From an uncultured Bacteriovorax sp. (GTDB lineage: Bacteria > Bdellovibrionota > Bacteriovoracia > Bacteriovoracales > Bacteriovoracaceae): a stretch of 7,610 nucleotides of DNA. The DNA is taken from the NCBI GenBank assembly GCA_943914745.1, contig CALUDF010000148.1, positions 1-7,610 of the forward strand, in the 5' to 3' direction. The translations under genes and the position numbers were made by a program. Each line of letters starts with the position of its first letter. Positions within the stretch are counted from its first letter, which is position 1. Shown one piece after another: positions 1 through 5,467 of this stretch. The notes under the pieces are model-generated. The model made no database searches, was not told the DNA's origin, and saw only the letters and a list, made by a program, of their open reading frames with translations.

Positions 1-53
1 CATTTATGGTCTTATAATTTTTTTAGTAGCACAGAAGGTAGCATCAAAAGGGC

Positions 54-794
54 CTATTGCCAATACTTAGGCGGCTTATCCGAGTCATCTTTCACAATGG
101 TGAGCTTCGCCTTGCTCTTCGGTCTTGATTTAACCTGCGTCATTTTGCTCATTTTATCCGAAAGCATTTTAAAATTGCGGTGGGAAATCGCAATCATGAA
201 GACATAGGCCGAAGCAATGGCCCCTAGTTGACCCCATGCCCCAACTCCAGTGGGACTAGAGATCCCTTGATAAAGAGAGATCACGACCAGGATCATGCAA
301 AAGTATTTAGCTTTAACCGGAATGATCATTAAGAAAGAAAAAATGCGCTCTGGATAAATCACGGCATAGGCCAAACACAGGGCCCCGACAATTCCTGAAA
401 GCCCAGTTAGAGGGAAAGAAAAAATCACGCTATTTTGGAAGAAGAGCCCAACAACCAAAAGATAAAGAATGGCCCCGCCAAGAATCGTTGAGAAAATAAA
501 ACTTAAGTAGCGTCTTGTCCCCCAGTTAGATTCGAACTCTGAACCCATTAACCAAAGCATCAAGCAGTTTAAAATCACTTCGATGATGGAATTAGATAAA
601 AAAGGATAAGTGATGAGAGCGTAAATATGGCCATTAAAAACTCTCTCGGCCGATAGCCCCAGCACACTTCCAAGCCCCATCCCACCAGCTCTGGCGAGGA
701 TGAAATCTAAAATAAAAAGGGCACTCGATAAAATGATGAGCGACTTATTGACCAGTGAGAGCTTCGGTAGATAAATCTGAGATTGCATATTCAT
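54..794 (-). CDS. Rhomboid-family membrane protein, probably lacking the catalytic histidine
   Basis: A 246-residue inner-membrane protein with about six helices (roughly residues 16-36, 57-84, 98-119, 125-146, 151-175, 182-204) and a charged cytoplasmic-type tail (205-246). The rhomboid fold is shown by the L1-like stretch ending in SNWGTRRYL (89-97), the GLSG motif (131-134, nucleophile Ser133), and YPER...IPVKAKYF (148-165), which is typical of bacterial rhomboids. In active rhomboids the last helix carries a histidine in a context like AHLGG. Here the matching segment is WGQLGA (187-192) with Gln189; the CAA codon is directly visible. The helix-2 HxxxN motif is also changed: Asn76 is kept but Glu72 replaces His. 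It is therefore either a pseudoprotease that binds membrane substrates or an enzyme with an unusual mechanism. ATG at 794 is chosen because TTAGGA lies about 10 bases upstream; a second ATG at 788 is possible. It follows the epimerase gene by 12 bases, its ribosome site overlapping that stop, so the two are probably cotranscribed. Confidence 0.82.
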   Translation of the reverse strand: MNMQSQIYLPKLSLVNKSLIILSSALFILDFILARAGGMGLGSVLGLSAERVFNGHIYALITYPFLSNSIIEVILNCLMLWLMGSEFESNWGTRRYLSFIFSTILGGAILYLLVVGLFFQNSVIFSFPLTGLSGIVGALCLAYAVIYPERIFSFLMIIPVKAKYFCMILVVISLYQGISSPTGVGAWGQLGAIASAYVFMIAISHRNFKMLSDKMSKMTQVKSRPKSKAKLTIVKDDSDKPPKYWQ

Positions 795-806
795 AAAAAA
801 AGAATC

Positions 807-1223
807 CTAAGATTGTTTTGTGGCGATCTCAATCAAGACTCCACCAGTTGATTTTGGGTGAATGAAATTCACCAAGCAGTTGTTAGCTCCTGGAACCGGT
901 TTTTCATAAATCATTTTATACCCGGCCGCTAGAAGATCATTGGTTTTTTTGGTCACATCGGGAACCATGAAACTCATGTGGTGAATGCCTTCCCCATTTT
1001 TTTCAATGAACTTTTGGATTGGCCCTTCGCCATTAATCGGACAAACAAGCTCAATGTGCGCATGCTCATCAACGTGGGCAAAAGCTGTCACGACTTGCTG
1101 AGATGGAACTTCCTCTCTCTTTGGGTTAAAAGTCACACCTAAGTCTTCCCACACTTTTTGAGCGCGGTCTAAGTTCGACACTGCGATGGCCACATGATCA
1201 AGATAACAGTCTTTATTAAACAT
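807..1223 (-). CDS. mce: Methylmalonyl-CoA epimerase (VOC superfamily)
   Basis: A 138-residue cytoplasmic enzyme that interconverts the (R) and (S) epimers of methylmalonyl-CoA, linking propionyl-CoA carboxylase to the B12-dependent mutase. The protein has the usual length and two vicinal-oxygen-chelate halves: LDHVAIAV near the start (8-15), HIELVCP (56-62), GEGIHHMSF (77-85) and HPKSTGGVLIEI (122-133). By analogy with the Propionibacterium enzyme, the metal ligands should be His10, Glu58, His82 and Glu132, with Glu132 also near the acid/base site; all are present, Glu58 standing where that enzyme has Gln. The GIHH and HPKSTGGVLIE signatures separate it well from glyoxalase I. The ATG at 1223 has AAGG about 10 bases upstream. 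A sigma70-like promoter lies at 1259-1287. No mutase or carboxylase gene is seen in the window. The rhomboid-family gene follows 12 bases downstream; why these two are joined is not evident. Confidence 0.93.
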   Translation of the reverse strand: MFNKDCYLDHVAIAVSNLDRAQKVWEDLGVTFNPKREEVPSQQVVTAFAHVDEHAHIELVCPINGEGPIQKFIEKNGEGIHHMSFMVPDVTKKTNDLLAAGYKMIYEKPVPGANNCLVNFIHPKSTGGVLIEIATKQS

Positions 1224-1248
1224 CTTTATTATGCCTTTAAATGGTTTT

Positions 1249-1304
1249 GGACTGCTCTATTTTAGAGAATGAAACCCTATGGGTCAACTGCTTGTGAGCA
1301 GTCC
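1249..1304. repeat. 9-bp inverted repeat bracketing the epimerase promoter
   Basis: GGACTGCTC (1249-1257) and its exact reverse complement GAGCAGTCC (1296-1304) lie 38 bases apart, one arm at the expected transcription start and the other just upstream of the -35 box. A third copy of the core, ACTGCT (1287-1292), overlaps the edge of the -35 box and forms a small hairpin with 1297-1302 (loop TGTG). This could be a set of operator half-sites or competing RNA hairpins; no U-run follows, so it is not a standard terminator. Confidence 0.4.
1259..1287 (-). promoter_or_regulatory. Sigma70-type promoter of the epimerase gene
   Basis: On the minus strand TTGACC (1287-1282) is followed after exactly 17 bases by TAAAAT (1264-1259), each 5 of 6 to consensus. 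Transcription would begin near 1252, about 30 bases before the epimerase ATG. The -35 box lies in the intergenic gap and the -10 box between the lipoprotein stop and the epimerase start, so mce and the rhomboid-family gene can be expressed independently of the lipoprotein gene. Confidence 0.6.
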
Positions 1305-3109
1305 TTAGGGTCAAAGGCCGGAATCGCAGGAACCGCAGGAGGTACGCAGTATCCAGCCGTACACTCGCCATAGGTCTCCACTGGTGTGCAACGAAGCGTG
1401 CAGGCCTGTGTCCCATCGGTATTCGTTCCGCTTTTCACAATTTTACAAGTCGAGACATTCTCTGGTTTACAAAACTCTCGGGCCACACAACGCTGACCTG
1501 CCGTTTTTTGACAAAGCACCGGACTTGTTCCACTTGGATTGTGCGGCTGACATGTCCCCGTTGATTGGTTACAACATAAGCTTGAGCACTCGTAGTCAGA
1601 AGAGCACACATCCCCTACCGGGCGATTTCCGTTACTGATGAGAGTGTCCACGCACTGAGTGACCAGGTCTTTAGACCAACAACGTTGGTTAAAACAACAC
1701 TCATCTGATCCACATGTTGAGGAGCTCTCGCAGCGCTTGAAGGCCGAAACTAAAACTTCTTTTCCTTCACTGTCTGTCGATGAAGCTTTAATCAATTGGA
1801 GCTTGATAGACCGGTCAGTCGTGATATTCACCTCAGTTCCATCTTTTATGTAATAAACTTCAATTGATCCGTTAACATTACATGAGCCGATATTTTCTGC
1901 CGTCGTTACGTTGTAGTCCATTACGCGCAGGTTACATCCATCAACATACTTGGAAACTCCGGTTGAGTCGGCAACCAGTGAACTTCTTAAACCAAAGCGT
2001 GATGTTGAACCAAAATAATTCACGTTCTGATTAAGCTTAATCGTTCCGGCACGAGGGAAAAGAAGGGACCTGAAGCCTGTGTAAGGATCCAGCGTTGAGT
2101 TAGTTGTTTCAAAAAGCCCTTTTGAGCTGTTAAAAATAGCATTCCCCTGAATTTTCCAGGCCGAGCCATTAATCGCTCGGTATGGCCCTCTGTATCTCAT
2201 GCCCATAATAAGGTCGTTATAATTAAGTCCTGTGAGAACTTGGCTAAAGAGATCGTTAAAGCCAATGACATCTTCGTAGTCTGGCATACACATTGAAGCG
2301 GCCGAAACATCAAGTGTCGGGCTTCTCACTCCACTTCCGATCGTCCAGACTTGAGGACGAGTGGGAATGGCCGTAATTCCAGTTGTAGCGTTATACATTG
2401 TCGTGTCTACGATTTTTGCGTAAGCGTAAAGACATTTATCAGTGGCCTGCGAACACGTCGCATTTGATGATGTGGTTGAATCAAAAGTCGGGTCATCAGA
2501 TAATTTCAAACCGCGGCAGTAAAGGTTGTTGTCGCGAGGGTTTTGAACAGGAGCCTTCTCCGAACCATCACTATTGGTGACGGTGTAATCATTATAGTCA
2601 AAAAGATTATACCCAAGAGTCATACGACTAAACGGGCTTGAGTTCATGTCGACAACCAAAACCTGGATGTCCGTGTCTGGCACAATCCCCGGAGCTCTAG
2701 CAACCGTGGCATCAAGGGCCACAGACTGGCCTTCTACTCCAAAGTTAAAACGGACCTTGATGAGTTTTCCCTGAAGGGCCCCAACGTTAAGGCCCGCGAG
2801 ATAGAGATTTCCTTTATAGTTTTTTGGAATGGTGAGTTTCTTCTTATAAGTTCCATCAAATGGATCAACCAAATGAGAGAGCTCTACCTTCACAGACTGA
2901 AGGGTCGTTGATCCGGTTCCCACACCTGTTGAATTAGGAAGAGAGCCAGAACCACTTCCACCGGAATCCCCTGTAAGGTTTAAATCAGACGTCGCCTTCT
3001 TCGTTCTTAGGCCTGAGTTCTCAATACATGAAGTAAGGAGTAATAACCCTAGCATTATGAAGAGTGGAAAACGCTTGATCAAATTGTGAAAAAAGGTGTT
3101 AGTTCCCAT
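1277..3109 (-). CDS. Large predicted lipoprotein with a cysteine-rich C-terminus
   Basis: From the ATG at 3109 the product is 610 residues. The signal peptide has a basic start (His9, Lys12, Arg13), a hydrophobic core and the lipobox LTSC, giving a lipid-modified Cys28. A Ser/Gly-rich linker (about 48-68, rich in GSGSGS and TGVGTGS) then precedes a beta-rich, Asn/Thr-rich body (about 70-455) with six scattered cysteines. The last part (460-604) has 20 cysteines in 145 residues, including two CC pairs (471-472 and 512-513) in similar C-x5-C-x3/4-CC-x4/6-C units. This looks like a disulphide-stabilised extracytoplasmic domain, but I do not recognise the family and assign no function. In-frame starts further upstream (ATG 3157, TTG 3181) exist; 3109 is preferred because it puts the signal peptide at the N-terminus and follows GAGAAG. 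The export signal suggests the outer membrane or cell surface. It begins 167 bases after the membrane-protein operon and probably has its own promoter. Confidence 0.85.
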   Translation of the reverse strand: MGTNTFFHNLIKRFPLFIMLGLLLLTSCIENSGLRTKKATSDLNLTGDSGGSGSGSLPNSTGVGTGSTTLQSVKVELSHLVDPFDGTYKKKLTIPKNYKGNLYLAGLNVGALQGKLIKVRFNFGVEGQSVALDATVARAPGIVPDTDIQVLVVDMNSSPFSRMTLGYNLFDYNDYTVTNSDGSEKAPVQNPRDNNLYCRGLKLSDDPTFDSTTSSNATCSQATDKCLYAYAKIVDTTMYNATTGITAIPTRPQVWTIGSGVRSPTLDVSAASMCMPDYEDVIGFNDLFSQVLTGLNYNDLIMGMRYRGPYRAINGSAWKIQGNAIFNSSKGLFETTNSTLDPYTGFRSLLFPRAGTIKLNQNVNYFGSTSRFGLRSSLVADSTGVSKYVDGCNLRVMDYNVTTAENIGSCNVNGSIEVYYIKDGTEVNITTDRSIKLQLIKASSTDSEGKEVLVSAFKRCESSSTCGSDECCFNQRCWSKDLVTQCVDTLISNGNRPVGDVCSSDYECSSLCCNQSTGTCQPHNPSGTSPVLCQKTAGQRCVAREFCKPENVSTCKIVKSGTNTDGTQACTLRCTPVETYGECTAGYCVPPAVPAIPAFDPKDCSQAVDP

Positions 3110-3211
3110 ACTTAACTTCTCGGTTCCCAATACTAATATTTTAATTTTAAAAGGCATCGCACGGGAGGAAATGACCGACAAGTTCCCTCAAGAAGAGAGA
3201 TTATGGGAACT
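3101..3211. repeat. Cluster of GGGAAC words upstream of the lipoprotein gene
   Basis: The word GGGAAC occurs four times: on the minus strand at 3107-3102, 3128-3123 and 3187-3182, and on the plus strand at 3205-3210. The outermost two copies share ten bases, TATGGGAACT (3110-3101 minus and 3202-3211 plus). The pair 3181-3187 and 3205-3211 forms a 7-bp inverted repeat, and the copies at 3102 and 3123 are 21 bases apart, two helical turns. The first overlaps the lipoprotein start codon. A possible -10 box, CATAAT, lies at 3205-3200 on the minus strand, but I see no convincing -35. Possible operator sites; unproven. Confidence 0.3.
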
Positions 3212-3256
3212 TAGCTTAAATTATGGAAAATTGTGGAGGGATTTCCTAGGCAAAAA

Positions 3257-3278
3257 AGTGCAACCGATTATAGGCACT
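3257..3278 (-). terminator. Weak intrinsic terminator of the asparaginase/membrane-protein operon
   Basis: On the minus strand AGTGC (3278-3274) pairs with GCACT (3261-3257) around a 12-base loop, and the second arm runs directly into a TTTTTT tract. The stem starts inside the TAG stop codon of the 3277-4065 gene. Only five base pairs, so termination may be partial; position and U-run support the call. Confidence 0.4.
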
Positions 3279-4065
3279 AAACATATTCTTCCTTGGCAAT
3301 CATCGCCTCCAGCTGCACTTGCCTCAAATGCTGATAGAGATTGATCATTAAAAAGGTGGAGAAAATAATATTGAGCGGGAAAAAAACGGCCTTGAATAAT
3401 CCAATGAAAAATGAAAGGTACGTATTCTCCGCATACGGAATACTACCGGCGAGGACTTGGATGAATCCTAAAAAAAGAAGACCGCCCAAGACCAGTAAGA
3501 ATTTCTTTTTTCCGACTAAATCAACACTTCTTTTAAGTGGGTACCATCCCTCGCCTTCTTCATAAACAGCGATGAAGGGGGCCATCGACAGGAGCACAAA
3601 AAGAATTAACCCTGCCAAAAATATCACTGAGGCCGGAATTAAAACGCTCACAGAATAAAAAGATGAGAAGGCCTCTTTTTGATCTAATAAAAACCACCCT
3701 GCAATCCCCGTTAGGCCAATGGCCGTGCTCAATAAAAGCATTGTCACAATTGAAGTCAAAAGAAACGTCAGCGTGTTATTGAAGACGCTTTCTTTTTCAA
3801 CGTTGAGATCCAACGACTTTCTTATTAAAATGATATCGGTCATGACTAGTGAAGAAAAGAGCAACAAAAAAAACGAAGATAAAATCTCAAAAATCACCCT
3901 GTCGCGCTCAACGAGTGACGGAAAAAACTTCACTCGGGTGGCCTCCACGATGAAATACAAGAAAAGCAGGAGATAAAAATAAAAATTCTCCCATGAGAAA
4001 TACTCTCTCAGGTCATAAAAAGAAGATTGCACAAGCTGCTTAAATAAAGACATAAGCTCTGTCAC
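3277..4065 (-). CDS. Six-helix membrane protein, paralogue of the upstream gene
   Basis: A 262-residue integral membrane protein of unknown function. Predicted helices are at about 27-42, 57-81, 97-126, 136-165, 188-208 and 217-244, with a basic, Glu-containing C-terminal tail (246-262). After helix 4 comes a conserved-looking segment starting MAPFIAVYEE (161-170) and running to LKRS (177-180). It resembles the P...V..E......(R/K)S pattern of multi-pass families such as the membrane domain next to glycerophosphodiester phosphodiesterases, YciC and DUF975; this is a resemblance only. The neighbour at 4114-4833 has the same topology and the same pattern at the same place, so the two are probably an old tandem duplication that may form a heteromeric unit. 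The open frame starts with GTG at 4065; ATG at 4053 (258 residues) is equally likely, and neither has a clear ribosome site. A short hairpin with six Us begins at the stop codon. Confidence 0.8.
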   Translation of the reverse strand: MTELMSLFKQLVQSSFYDLREYFSWENFYFYLLLFLYFIVEATRVKFFPSLVERDRVIFEILSSFFLLLFSSLVMTDIILIRKSLDLNVEKESVFNNTLTFLLTSIVTMLLLSTAIGLTGIAGWFLLDQKEAFSSFYSVSVLIPASVIFLAGLILFVLLSMAPFIAVYEEGEGWYPLKRSVDLVGKKKFLLVLGGLLFLGFIQVLAGSIPYAENTYLSFFIGLFKAVFFPLNIIFSTFLMINLYQHLRQVQLEAMIAKEEYV

Positions 4066-4113
4066 ACCCGTAAATAAAATGAATGGCCCAGTTTTTTAAA
4101 TTTTCAAGAAAAC

Positions 4114-4833
4114 TCATTCGCTTTGGTCATTGAGCTGATGTTTCAGGTAGTAAAATATCCTCACCGAAGCCACTGTCAGAGTAATCATCGCCACGGCATC
4201 AAAGAAAGCATACAGCACGTTGGATGATAGCACGAAACGCCAGTCTGGGATCTGGTCAATGATAAAGAGTGGCAACTCAATAAAAAGTGAAAGAGAGCCA
4301 AAACAAATGATTAAGAGGAGATCCTGGCGTGCCATGCGGTAACTCGTCTTAAAATAATTTACGCTATCGTTATCAATTAAGACCGAAGCAAGAGGCACCA
4401 TGGCCACAAATATGGCAACAATTAGACCCACTAGGACCGCAAGCCCAATTGTAATCGCCTGCGGCAGCGCCAGCATTCCTGCGGCCATAAGGACAAGACC
4501 TGGTCCAACTAAGATGGTCAGCGCCGAATAAAGCGTATAGACTAAATAAGTGGGAACTGAATAAAGAAGCTCTTCTTTCTCCCGGTGCTTATAGCGAGAC
4601 TTCTCAATTAAAATCACATTGACGATCACGACCAGGTTGGCAATCCCTACAATAAGAGTGAGGGCCAATTCCGGAAAGCTTTTATCCGGAAGACCGAAGG
4701 CCTGCCAAGGGATGGCCGCCAATACATCGACAAGAAAAAAAGCAATATAACTTGAAAGGTAAAGACGAAAATCCTTTAAGACCAAATGATAGGACTCTTT
4801 TAAAAATTTAAAAAAACGCGCGATTGATCCCAT
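4114..4833 (-). CDS. Six-helix membrane protein, first of a paralogous pair
   Basis: A 239-residue polytopic inner-membrane protein without a recognised family. A short amphipathic basic N-terminus (1-22) is followed by helices at about 25-43, 55-77, 95-122, 127-152, 171-192 and 204-228. A basic loop (78-88, KSRYKHREKEE) between helices 2 and 3 suggests a cytoplasmic loop. The MVPLASVLIDND segment (145-156) and FKTS (161-164) line up with the corresponding part of the next gene with the same spacing: Pro, Val, two acidic positions, Lys and Ser are shared. The ATG at 4833 is preceded by GAGAGGGAAG, about 7 bases away. Only 23 bases separate it from the asparaginase stop and 48 from the next gene, so the three genes look like one transcription unit. 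No transport or enzyme motif (Walker box, metal cluster, catalytic dyad) is visible. Confidence 0.83.
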   Translation of the reverse strand: MGSIARFFKFLKESYHLVLKDFRLYLSSYIAFFLVDVLAAIPWQAFGLPDKSFPELALTLIVGIANLVVIVNVILIEKSRYKHREKEELLYSVPTYLVYTLYSALTILVGPGLVLMAAGMLALPQAITIGLAVLVGLIVAIFVAMVPLASVLIDNDSVNYFKTSYRMARQDLLLIICFGSLSLFIELPLFIIDQIPDWRFVLSSNVLYAFFDAVAMITLTVASVRIFYYLKHQLNDQSE

Positions 4834-4856
4834 GAATGGACTTCCCTCTCTTTATT

Positions 4857-5393
4857 TTACTTCTCTTCGAATGTTCTCTTCTCTTTATTCTTTTGCACAT
4901 GAGGCACTTTAAAAATCTGGTTGTGAAATGAAATATAAAATCCTGCCGACAAAAGGCGTGCAGCTAAAAGCGCCTCGGTCACATTCTGAGTGGCATCGGT
5001 GTCATCAAAGCCCATGGGAATCATCGCTCCAGTAAAGACCACTGCAACAGCTGGGTTTTTAATTCGCTCAAAACAGTACTCTGCCGAAAGGGCCATCGTG
5101 TCTGTTCCATGAAGAACGACTATTGGGGCTTCTTTTTTCAGGTCTTCCCTGATGGCGTCGCAAATAAGAGCTCTGTCTGCATCATCCATGTAAAGAGAAT
5201 CTTTTGAGAGGAGTGGGTGAACTAAAATGTTCGTGTAAGGTAAGCGCAGTTTAGAGAGGATGCGATTTTTTATCGATGTCCCCCTATTTTCCAGCGATCC
5301 ATCAAATTCATCATATGTTTTTTCGATTGTGCCGCCAGTAGTAATAATCAGGATATCTTTGGCCGCATTTTTTTCATTCTTTTTTTGGGACAT
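4857..5393 (-). CDS. Short single-domain L-asparaginase-like protein
   Basis: A 178-residue protein made of only the N-terminal domain of type I/II asparaginases, which are normally about 320-350 residues. Family motifs are TTGGTIEK (18-25), KDSLYMDDADR (64-74), HGTDTM (95-100) and VVFTGAMIP (118-126). Matching to E. coli asparaginase II, the nucleophile Thr12 corresponds to Thr22, Tyr25 to about Tyr27, Ser58 to Ser66, Thr89-Asp90 to Thr97-Asp98, and Lys162 to Lys168 in HVQKNKEK. The catalytic residues of this domain are thus kept, while the C-terminal domain, which closes the neighbour's active site in tetrameric enzymes, is absent. The ending around FKVPHVQKN...TFEE matches a known class of short asparaginases, so I read it as complete rather than truncated. 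There is no signal peptide, so it should be cytoplasmic. Expected reaction: hydrolysis of asparagine or another amide; the real substrate is uncertain. It leads the operon with two membrane proteins; its ATG has only AAGG two bases upstream. Confidence 0.88.
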   Translation of the reverse strand: MSQKKNEKNAAKDILIITTGGTIEKTYDEFDGSLENRGTSIKNRILSKLRLPYTNILVHPLLSKDSLYMDDADRALICDAIREDLKKEAPIVVLHGTDTMALSAEYCFERIKNPAVAVVFTGAMIPMGFDDTDATQNVTEALLAARLLSAGFYISFHNQIFKVPHVQKNKEKRTFEEK

Positions 5394-5396
5394 AAC

Positions 5397-5427
5397 CTTG
5401 ACTCGAGTTCAGAGAAAACCATATTGT
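5397..5427 (+). promoter_or_regulatory. htpG promoter, sigma70-like with heat-shock-sigma features
   Basis: TTGACT (5398-5403, 5 of 6) is spaced 18 bases from TATTGT (5422-5427, 4 of 6), giving a start near 5434 and a leader of about 34 bases carrying AGGAGAT. The same DNA also reads CTTGACT (5397-5403), 13 bases, AACCATAT (5417-5424), which resembles the RpoH pattern CTTGAAA-N11-16-CCCCATnT. No CIRCE palindrome is present. Confidence 0.5.
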
Positions 5428-5428
5428 A
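5423..5428 (-). promoter_or_regulatory. Possible -10 box of the asparaginase operon
   Basis: TACAAT on the minus strand (5 of 6 to TATAAT) would start transcription near 5416, about 23 bases before the asparaginase ATG. No good -35 is found 17 bases upstream. It occupies nearly the same bases as the htpG -10 box (5422-5427) on the other strand, so the two promoters could compete. Confidence 0.3.
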
Positions 5429-5467
5429 CTCAAAACATTTTAAGGATACTTACAGGAGATTGCAATT

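Noticed and set aside
1..3. CAT at the left edge could be the ATG of a further minus-strand gene.
   Set aside because: No coding sequence is visible and no clear ribosome site lies upstream, so it cannot be supported.
26..43. Direct repeat GTAGCA-N6-GTAGCA after the rhomboid-family gene.
   Set aside because: Two six-base copies only, no dyad and no U-run; likely chance.
1249..1304. Inverted repeat as an intrinsic terminator of the lipoprotein gene.
   Set aside because: The 38-base spacer and lack of a U-run do not fit; a promoter lies between the arms.
1384..1638. Plus-strand open frame opposite the cysteine-rich region.
   Set aside because: It is the complement of a well-supported gene and has no recognisable domain or ribosome site.
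4857..5393. Asparaginase as a truncated pseudogene.
   Set aside because: Its end matches the natural end of the short asparaginase class, catalytic residues are kept, and no remnant of a second domain follows.
5394..5467. CIRCE operator (HrcA site) before htpG.
   Set aside because: No TTAGCACTC-N9-GAGTGCTAA dyad or close variant is present.
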